A DNA stretch of 64,000 nucleotides from Molanna angustata. Lineage: Eukaryota > Arthropoda > Insecta > Trichoptera > Molannidae. The notes under the pieces were generated by a model. That model ran no database searches. It was given only the letters and a program-made list of their open reading frames with translations, and was not told the origin of the DNA. Shown here piece after piece: positions 56,213-64,000 of this stretch (positions are counted from its first letter, which is position 1; each line of letters opens with the position of its first letter). The translations under genes were made by a program, and so were the position numbers. The stretch covers positions 34,447,778 through 34,511,777 of the forward strand of contig OY754979.1 in assembly GCA_963576475.1 (NCBI GenBank), read 5' to 3'.

Positions 56213-56490
56213 TTAATATTAGAACGTAAGTCTTCAGAATGTAGCAGCTTGTTATTGGGGGCGTGTCTACTGAATAGTTGACCTGTGTTGACCTTGCACC
56301 CTTCGCAAGTGGCGAATTTATTGCCATGTGGCAATTCATTCCAACTAACCAGTTTTTCTAGCCCAGAGCTCAAGTAAATTTATTATTTGCTGGAGATCGA
56401 ACCCAGGACCCCCGCACAGTAGCCAAACGGCTTACCAACTTTACCACGGCGGTCAGCTTTAGTTACCCGAGAAAATACAAAGTAAAATAC
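56213..56490 (+). mobile_element. SINE-A interrupted by SINE-B
   Basis: The left part has TAAGTCTTCAGAATGTAGCA then GCTTGTTATTGGGGGCGTGT; the right part resumes TTAGTTACCCGAGAAAATAC and AAAGTAAAATACA. Between them lies a minus-strand SINE-B. The SINE-A head is missing. Confidence 0.75.
56287..56455 (-). mobile_element. SINE-B nested in SINE-A
   Basis: Minus strand: box A region (TTGGTAAGCCGTTTGGCTAC on that strand), box B GGTTCGATCTCC, body ACTGGTTAGTTGGAATGAAT and CACTTGCGAAGGGTGCA. The ATT-type tail is missing. Confidence 0.8.
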
Positions 56491-56619
56491 ATTATAATAA
56501 GTTGACGATTTCATTTAAATTATTTTCATTGATTCATTTAATTAAAATTCATGACTTAAATACATTAAAATACCTATAGTCTTCTGGGATAAATTTCAGA
56601 TAAATTAGTGGAGACAAAG

Positions 56620-57060
56620 AATGGTCAATTGTTACGTTTGGTCAGTGCTATGGGGTGGAGGCGTGGACTCTCAAAGTTAATATTATAAACCGCCTTGAAG
56701 CATTGGAAATGTGGATCTACCTCAGAATGGTTAGAATATCATGGATTGACTGACATGGTCAGTAAGATTGAGGTACTACGTATAGCCAACACCAACAGAG
56801 AATTAGTCACCAATGGTAACCTCCGTAAAGTGTCGTACTTCGGCCATATTCTGTGAGGGGAAAAATATACCATCCTTCAGCTTGTCATGAAGGGGAAGAT
56901 CGAGGGTCGTAATGGGGTCGGAAGAAGGCAACTTTCTTGGGTTCGAAACATCCGGTAATGGACGGGTATGAGAACTGTGAAGGATAACTCCTTACTGCCC
57001 ATGACGAGGAGGCTTTCTCTATGGTGCTCGTCAACGTCCGTCGGAAGAAACTGACATAAC
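56620..57060 (+). pseudogene. LINE polymerase C-terminal fragment
   Basis: Across frame changes it reads a decayed EMWxYRRMxRISWxD block (TGGATCTACCTCAGAATGGT), then LRIANTNRELVTNGNLRKVS, YFGHIL, LVMKGKIEGRNGVGRRQLSW and VRNIR. These are the tail blocks of a LINE group with a GKIxGxRGxGRRxxSW motif. Several stops; dead copy, and a third LINE lineage in the window. Confidence 0.8.
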
Positions 57061-57117
57061 ACGAGAAGAAGAAAAGTTTGAGAAAACTTAGTGAAAACTA
57101 TTTTGAGAAAACTTAAT

Positions 57118-57165
57118 ATTGACTCCCAACAGGGATAAAATCCAATGTAGATATGCATTTATTTA
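57118..57165 (+). repeat. Repeat family E, right-end fragment
   Basis: TTGACTCCCAACAGGGATAA then AATCCAATGTAGATATGC resembles the right end at 38204-38240. Confidence 0.4.
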
Positions 57166-58427
57166 CAATAATGAAATCATAAACTATGTGAGATTTAGGT
57201 AAAATTGTAATTTTGGATGAGCAAAAACATATTGTTTGTGTAAAAAAAACAGTATAAAAATACCTTGATTTTTCCAGACCGTGAGAGAATTTTGAAAATT
57301 TGGACAGATAAAATCATAGAGAAGAAATTAATGGATATATAATATGTAAAAATAATCAGCTCTAAGTTTATGGACTTTACATAATATATGATATCAATAT
57401 GAAGCCAATCGGACTTATAGTTTGGGCTGTAGAGAGGACACAAAAAAAAAACAACGTAAATGACGAATTCATAGAGAAGAAATTAATAGTTGTCTATGGA
57501 AAAATAATCAGCTCTAGGTCTATATCTACACTTTACACATAATATGATGTTAATATGAAGTCGATCGGACTTATAGTTTGGGCTGTAGAGAGGACATAAA
57601 AAGGAAAATCCATACGGCGTACGCCATACATACAAACACATCACGACGAAGCTCAGTGTACTCTCTCTAAAATGATACCCGTTGAGAAATTGACGTAAAA
57701 AAAATTCGCTTAAAAATTGTGAAATCATGACTCTCCACTATTCCATAATGTGAAGAGTAAAAATATATTTTAATATTCAGAATTAAAAATGTTGGAGGTT
57801 TTTACATTCACCCCCAGATAGATATGAATAGATAGGTAGGTACCTATTGAATGATACAATAAATTGACAGTTTAAAATTTAAATATGTAGGTACCTTTAA
57901 TTTCCCGCGTAATTTTTAGAGGAAGTGATAGGATGAATGCTGATAGTAAAATAATATCACAGTATGATGATGTGAAATATATTAAGAGTTATCTGTAAAT
58001 TAGTTACCCATGTAGGTACATATTATTATGTATACGCCCCTCACAATAAATATACTACGCTATTCTCATAACAGACATTTCAGTGACGTCACATATGTAT
58101 GGTCATTATTAGTTTTTTGTTAAATTTGATTCATGTTAACGCGGTTGAAATGAGGTCAATAAGGCTGTGTTTCTAGAACAAATATTAAAGTAAAAGTATA
58201 GTTAAAATAGGTAGGTACTTTTATTTAATAAAATTATTCGTAATATTTGGTTGTTTGTTGAAATCTAATGCCACCAATCAACGCATTTTTGAACAATTTT
58301 ATGAAATCAAAGTATTTTAGCTATACTATGACCATTACTTTTGTTGAAACAAACCAGCCTATAAGACGAATATGTGGTAAAACGATATAATATGATAGAA
58401 TAAGAAAAATGAGGATATAAATAACAA
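57166..58427. other. AT-rich stretch with a local direct repeat
   Basis: Two related blocks (57300-57440 and 57470-57605) share AATAATCAGCTCTA, GGACTTATAGTTTGGGCTGT and AGAGAGGACA. No gene recognised. Confidence 0.5.
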
Positions 58428-58636
58428 CACTGAAAAAATATTATGACAACAGAACTGGCTACCTACCTGAGTTTAAGCCAAACTTAGTAATAAAAGTTTA
58501 TCTATTTATGACTGTACTGTTTTGCTATGTGCACAAAACATTTTGACACGCAAAAACAAATGTTTTGTAGTCTTAGTATAGTTCGGTTAATTTTTACATG
58601 AAATTTTGATACTTGTATACAAATTTTTTTTCAGTG
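58428..58636 (-). mobile_element. MITE family F, intact ends
   Basis: 209 bp from CACTGAAAAAATATTATGAC to ATTTTTTTTCAGTG. Flanked by AA on both sides (58426-58427, 58637-58638). It sits against the RTE-like remnant that follows. Confidence 0.85.
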
Positions 58637-58639
58637 AAT

Positions 58640-59165
58640 TTATGATTGAAAAACATATTGTAAGTGAGATGAAAATAAATGCTCTAAGGTTTGGTCACAT
58701 AGAATGAATGAATGATGACCGGCTGACAAAAAAGTATATAAGGCTGATGAAAGAAGAACGAAAATAAGAGGTCGACAAAGGAAAAATTAGCACGATCACA
58801 TAAATATAATTTTGAAAGATGAAGGCGTTAGAGGTAAGAAAAATAGAAGAACGTGTATGAGACGATGCATGGGCGCGAATGAAGCGAGATATTTATGTCA
58901 CAGTTGGTAAGCCATTTGTTTTCTGTGCGGACATCCTGGGTTCGATCCCCAGCAGAGGAGAAATTTATTTAAATTCATTGCTCACGCAAATATTGCTTTG
59001 TTGGGCTTAAAAATGGATAGCTGGATGAAATTGCCATACGGCAATAAAATTGCCACTTGCGCAGGGTGTAAAGGAGTCATTATTATTATTATGTCAAGAG
59101 AAAGGTGTCTGGCGTTCGGTTCTATATGCCTACCCCAAATAGGGGAATGGCGTTATGGTATGGAT
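58640..59165 (+). pseudogene. RTE-like LINE 3' end split by SINE-B
   Basis: The left part (58640-58900) matches 1125-1400 (GTAAGTGAGATGAAAATAAA, GAGACGATGCATGGGCGCGA). The right part (59089-59165) resumes the 3' end CTGGCGTTCGGTTCTATATG and CCTACCCCAAATAGGGGAAT. The interruption is a plus-strand SINE-B. Confidence 0.8.
58901..59088 (+). mobile_element. SINE-B with target duplication
   Basis: CAGTTGGTAAGCCATTTGTT, box B GGTTCGATCCCCAGC, the body, and a TTATTATTATT tail. Flanking direct repeats TTATGTCA at 58893-58900 and 59089-59096 are the target-site duplication, showing insertion into the RTE-like copy. Confidence 0.9.
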
Positions 59166-59222
59166 TCATATAAACATAACCTAACAGATAAAATATATTA
59201 TATTTTATTTTTGATAATCTTA

Positions 59223-59330
59223 ATATCTCAACAGAGACGAAGTTGAAATATATATTCACCAAAAGGAGAACCAGGAAATATAGGTAACATAAAAGTATTC
59301 TATATATTTTATTTTGAAAAAGAACCTTAC
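59223..59330 (+). mobile_element. Repeat family E fragment
   Basis: TCTCAACAGAGACGAAGTTG and AGGAGAACCAGGAAAT match the start of the family E core. Confidence 0.45.
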
Positions 59331-59829
59331 ACTACTTTTGGATATACTGTTAATTTACTAAAATCACTCATTGAATCATAATATTATAATTAATAAAAAT
59401 CACTCATTGAGTCATAATATTATAATTTATCGTTAATCCGTAATTTAGAAATTATAGATTTATTGAAAAATTATAATAAAAATGCAAAAAAAACGGTAAT
59501 TATGAATAGGTACATGTAGAATCGTTAAAGATTTTTTAAACGTTAATATTCGGGAATCAGTAGGGTTGATAGGTAGTATAGAGACCTCCTCAGAGCCTAA
59601 TCCTTTGATATGTTAAGTATCTGGATGGGTGAACTATTCCCAATTGAAAGCTTGATGATGCGTTTGTTGCATTTTATTTTGCTCTTTTAAATAATTTACA
59701 ATTTACGCATTGATCTGCTAATTCTTTTGAGGAAGTGTATAATGGTAATAATAATAATTGAGTGTTATTATTTGTAGTGCTTAATTGTTATTAATATCAT
59801 TAGTAAATCGGCCAGCGCCGTAAATAAAA

Positions 59830-60385
59830 TAAAATTTAAAGCACTCATTGAGTCATAATATTATAAATAATCAAAAGCACTCATTGAGTCATAATATCAT
59901 AATTAATTAAAAGTACTGGTTGAGTCATAATATTGTAGATAATGAATTAAAAGCACTCATTGATTCATAATATTATAATTAATTAAAAGCACTCATCAAG
60001 TCATAATATTATAATTAATTGAATACACTCACTCATTGAGTCATAAAATTATAATTAATCAAAAGCACTCGTTGATTAATTATATTATAATTAATTAAAA
60101 GCACTCATTGATTTATAATATCATAATTAATTAAAAGTACTCTTTGAGTCATAATATTATAGATAATGAATTAAAAGCACTCATTGATTCATAATATTAT
60201 AATTAATTAAAAGCACTCATTAAGTCATAATATTATAATTAATTGAATACACTCACTCATTGAGTCATAAAATTATAATTAATCAAAAGCACTCGTTGAT
60301 TAATTATATTATAATTAATTAAAAGCACTCATTGATTTATAATATCATAATTAATTAAAAGCACTCGTTGAGTCATAATACTGGG
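59830..60385. repeat. 36-bp AT-rich array with a 224-bp higher-order period
   Basis: The monomer is about AAAAGCACTCATTGAGTCAT then AATATTATAATTAATT. About 15 monomers are present. Copies are diverged from each other within a set, but the whole set repeats at a 224-base spacing (AAGTACTGG at 59911, AAGTACTCT at 60135, AAGCACTCG at 60359). Outlying monomers are at about 59360-59425. Confidence 0.9.
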
Positions 60386-60600
60386 TAACCCAACGTGACG
60401 CCACTGCTATAAATAATAATATGTTCCCTGTTATAAAAAGTGGTTCAGTTAAATAGTGGCATACAATTGACAATAAGACATCCTCTCCAATACAATAGAG
60501 AACAGTTGCCCCATAGTTAGATAGGCCGGATGCTCCCGAGGGACCCGCCCCCTGACAAACAGGGGATACGCCCCTGACGCACAGAGTCCCCCATGACATA
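60386..60600. other. GC-rich patch after the array
   Basis: CGGATGCTCCCGAGGGACCC then CCCCTGACAAACAGGGG, a small hairpin, and ACGCCCCTGACGCACAGAG. Base composition differs sharply from both sides. No readable frame is recognised; probably the end of an inserted element. Confidence 0.4.
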
Positions 60601-60881
60601 ACACACAGCTCTATCTATTGTAATCATTATATTTTATTATACGAGGTACAGATTTATTTGATGGAGATAGTACCTACCTATAGCACAAATATATGTTTGA
60701 TTTTTTATATTCACTTCCTTCGTTCGCATTTTACACAATTCAATTATCTAAACTTTTGATCGATATTGTGTGATGCGAAAAATGTGCGATGTGAAAATCG
60801 CGATATATTTCGTGGCACCTAATTTCAACTAGATCATAAAAAGTTGCTATTATTAATTTAATATACTTTTAATTTAATATT

Positions 60882-60980
60882 CACGAAATTATTTCTTCTC
60901 TGGACTGAAAACACTGGCTAGTTGGAAGAAATTGTCATTTTTCAATAAACTTGAGTTTATTAGATATTATTATTATGAAA
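60882..60980 (+). mobile_element. SINE-B, body only
   Basis: AACACTGGCTAGTTGGAAGA then AATAAACTTGAGTTTATTAG and a TATTATTATTATG tail; 5'-truncated. Confidence 0.7.
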
Positions 60981-61750
60981 TATTTAGTGGATATACTTCC
61001 AGAGATTACCTAAGATATTATAAACAGGTAGATAAATACAATTTCAAATCTCCTGTATGAAAATTAATTTTACATACATACGTACAATTATAAAGACATA
61101 AAGATTCTTGCACTTCAAGAGAATCACAAAAAGGATACAATTAAAATTTTTATTTTTAAACATACTTCTGATGAAACCTTCATTAAACCACTTTTATTTT
61201 TACGACATTAATAAGCATAGTAAAATTATAATTACTGGTGGAAATTATTTTATCAAAATGTTCGATAAGTTGGCATACCTACATGCTTTTTTAATCTTTC
61301 GTATAATATGTACATCTCTAATCACATATTATTATCCAAATCCTTCAGATTTTTTTTAATGATTTATTGTAATATCGCTATTGTACTAGAATTTACTGAA
61401 TTGTTTATATTTAATTTGATTTTGTGTTTTTATTCGTTAGTATTTTAACTGTAGGTACCTACATATATTTATTTTTACTTTCCATAATGTTTCTTTCTTT
61501 GGTTATTTTGTATTTATTGTTTTATATAGTTACATAACAAATGAATAACCATTTCTTATTTTTAAATTTTTCAATGAGTATGTAGTTGATGACAATACCT
61601 ACATTAAATTTTTTTTTTTAATATGTATCATAGTATCATACCTACACATATTTTTTATCGTTTTACTTTTATTGTATATAGGTATGCTTTTGTATATTTT
61701 AATACTTCAGTGAAATTGGTAACACAATAGATGAAAATCTACGTGGTTAT
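60981..61750. other. No recognised feature
   Basis: AT-rich. An 83-codon frame at 61108-61359 has no recognisable content. Confidence 0.4.
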
Positions 61751-62284
61751 TAGTGATGTGCTGGATCGTTAAAAATGTATATCCGCGGATACGAATCCGA
61801 ATACGGATATTTGGTGTCAAGATCCGCGGATAGTACAGATACGGATCTTAACAATTGTCAACAGTTTTAAGTATATTATCGTCGATAGTGTACATAGTTA
61901 TAGTGGATTTTCTGTCTATTTCGTGTAAATGTAATTTTATAACATTTTGAGGTGTTCAGTTGCAATTTATTTACAAGACAATATTTAGTAATTAGTACCA
62001 GATACGGTTGCGGATACGAATCTTTTTTTCCTCGGATTTCCTAGGATACACTACACTGAAAAAAAAGTTATGTTAAAATTAACCGAACTATAGTGACTAC
62101 AAAACAATTCGTTTAGTGCTACTAAATATTTTGTGTGTTTAACCAAACAGTACAGTCATAAACAGATAAACTTTTATTAGGTACTAATAACAAAGGTTTG
62201 GCTAAAAACGAAGGTAGTCAGTTCGGTGATCACAATTATGTTTTTTCAGTGTATCCGCGGATACAAATATCCGGCACATCACTA
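61751..62284. mobile_element. hAT-like MITE
   Basis: Terminal inverted repeats TAGTGATGTGCTGGAT and ATCCGGCACATCACTA. Flanked by an 8-bp duplication with one mismatch (GTGGTTAT at 61743-61750, GTAGTTAT at 62285-62292), as expected for hAT-type transposition. The interior is rich in ATCCGCGGATAC-type repeats. It contains a later MITE-F insertion. Confidence 0.82.
62054..62251 (+). mobile_element. MITE family F nested in the hAT-like MITE
   Basis: 198 bp from CACTGAAAAAAAAGTTATGT to ATTATGTTTTTTCAGTG. Flanked by TA on both sides (62052-62053, 62252-62253). The cleanest copy of the family. Confidence 0.9.
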
Positions 62285-62292
62285 GTAGTTAT

Positions 62293-63265
62293 ATATGGCA
62301 ACATACCTACTTAATTTAGTACCTACTAAAAATTATTGATTTATTAGTATGAAATGCCGAAATAACTTTTTTTTCCACTCCTGAAAACTTTATATAAAAT
62401 TAAATATATTGATTAGGTAGGTATAGGTAGGTTCCTAATGTGTCTATAAAAAAATATAAATGTTAAAATTGTCTCTTTTATAACACTAAATATGAATGAG
62501 TATGTAGATAAGGTAGGTACCTACACCAGCATATTCCCAGAATCCCTCTGGACCACCACACATCTGAAGGTATCGTATGATGTTAAATAGTTATGTGTCT
62601 CTCCCAAGATGCCATTACTTACATCAGATTCTGATGTAGGTAGATGTCTCGTAGTTCCCTGCTAGCCCATACATACGATGATAGATAGTTGTTGGTTAAT
62701 CTAAGGATGTCCATCCAATAAACAGACATTCTTTAAACCCCATAAAAGTATCTCATACCACACCGTAGCCCCCATAGAGAGCAGAAATCAAACACCACAT
62801 ATTTTCACACCTTCACATAATATTTCATGGTTCTTCCTGACTATCTATAAGGTATGTGAATATACGTAGATATCTACATATGTAGGTATAATCTACCCTC
62901 ATAATATTACCTTTCATTCACAAAAATTCCATCATTAGGTATATTGAATAACTCCAAAACCATAGATATTTAACTTGAGAGTAGGCCTAATAATATATTT
63001 TGGAAACTTTTCCCCAGAACCCACAAATGGGACGTCTTTTAAATAAAAAGCAGTTTATTGTAAGACTTTATTCTATGGTTTTTAAAATTTGAATTTTATT
63101 AAATACTTTCCATGTAAAATTAATTTTCATAAAACCCTTTAATGTTTTTTATTTTAAATAACTAAAAAAAAACAATACGTATGCCTTAAAAAGTATATTT
63201 TTACTTTAAGCGAAAGAAAATATGAAAACTCTAAATTTTATTTTTTTTTCACATAAATATATTGT
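62293..63265. other. No recognised feature
   Basis: AT-rich, with GTAGGTA motifs and a TTTA-repeat at 63268-63294 that belongs to the next SINE tail. Confidence 0.45.
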
Positions 63266-63511
63266 AGGTATTTTATTTATTTATTTATTTATTTAATATT
63301 GCTTCTCGGACAACTAACAGGTAGGTACTATGTCAAATATTAATTTAACACGCACCCAATAACAAGTTGCCACATTCTGGAGACTTACGATATTAATCGT
63401 CTCACAGATCCAGACTGAAAGCACAATTAAAAACTGTCTCTACCGGGAATCGAACCCGGGACCTTTGGATCAGCAGTCAGATACCCAACCAACTGAGCCA
63501 CGAAAACCGAC
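63266..63511 (-). mobile_element. SINE-A, full copy
   Basis: Minus strand, with head (plus-strand reading GGGAATCGAACCCGGGACCT and CCAACTGAGCCACGAAAACC), body, and TTTATTTATTTATTTATTTA tail. Confidence 0.9.
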
Positions 63512-63829
63512 TCGGAGGTGTATTACAGATTTGGTGATAACAATATTTGTTCGTGTTTCATACATAAGAAGATAATATGTGTGCATATTTATGTAGTACC
63601 TCTACATGCCGTATGCCCAGGGTCATAGACGTTAACGAGCAGAGCCTTAACTTTCACAATATATTTTTAAATTATATTGAAATTTGTTATATTCGCACAA
63701 AATGAATAACTGATATAATTAATTATTATTCACTATTCACTTTGCCTTCCTCGATAAGAGCTAAAGTCAAACATACCCTGTCCCACTGTGAAATAAACCA
63801 AAGAAATGTATCTAATTTACGGCGTGTGG

Positions 63830-64000
63830 ATTAAACCGTCATAATGTTTGGGTGTCCGGGACCCTCGCTCCCGAACCTAGCGGGGTGCCATTGTGTCCAA
63901 TTGCAAGAAGTGGTACAATAAACATTAGATTGGTGGTGGATGAATCGCTCGAGCGGGATACAGGTAGCGGGATATCTCAGCGAGGACTCTGTCCTGCTGA
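63830..64000. other. GC-rich element running off the window edge
   Basis: GACCCTCGCTCCCGAACCTA, GCGGGGTGCCATTGTGTCCA and GCGGGATATCTCAGCGAGGA differ in composition from the flank. This looks like a transposon piece or exon cut by the window end; identity unknown. Confidence 0.35.

Overview
The window is insect nuclear DNA: AT-rich, crowded with transposable elements, and without any host protein gene I can recognise. The arthropod call rests on the many GTAGGTACCTAC-type motifs, Jockey/CR1-like and RTE-like LINEs, tRNA-derived SINEs, and many short inverted-repeat elements. The style fits Lepidoptera or a hemipteran such as an aphid; sequence alone does not let me choose. Nothing bacterial or viral was recognised.

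Layout. 0-17.7 kb holds a 24-bp minisatellite, LINE 3' ends, SINEs and several foldback/MITE-like elements, with a quieter stretch at 15.0-17.3 kb. 17.9-22.3 kb is a 5'-truncated LINE on the minus strand with an intact reverse transcriptase frame; its 3' end has been amplified into a near-identical 116-bp array. 23.1-28.6 kb is the best-preserved element, a LINE on the minus strand with an intact ORF1 (zinc knuckles) and an intact ORF2 (endonuclease plus reverse transcriptase). 29-49 kb is a mosaic of SINE copies (including a head-to-head pair), a 42-bp array grown from a SINE body, foldback elements and decayed LINE 3' ends. 49.6-50.6 kb is a PIF/Harbinger-type element with matching ends, a TTA target duplication and a transposase fragment. 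51-64 kb has more SINEs, clear nested insertions and a 36-bp/224-bp higher-order AT-rich array.

The most interesting signal is between ORF1 and ORF2 of the LINE at 23.1-28.6 kb. The ORF1 frame does not decay after its stop. It stays open through the whole 822-base 'spacer', broken only by two TGA codons, and ends in a TAG that overlaps the ORF2 start by seven bases. The first TGA is followed by CTAG, the best-known stop-readthrough context. This suggests an ORF1 with a long, cysteine-containing, partly hydrophobic extension, either made by readthrough or recently broken in this copy.

How the parts relate: the LINE enzymes are the likely movers of the SINEs. The nested insertions (SINE in RTE remnant, SINE in SINE, small MITE in hAT-like MITE) give a relative order of activity. 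Several inverted-repeat fragments carry CTGAAGA/GAAAC signatures like Penelope-type hammerhead motifs.
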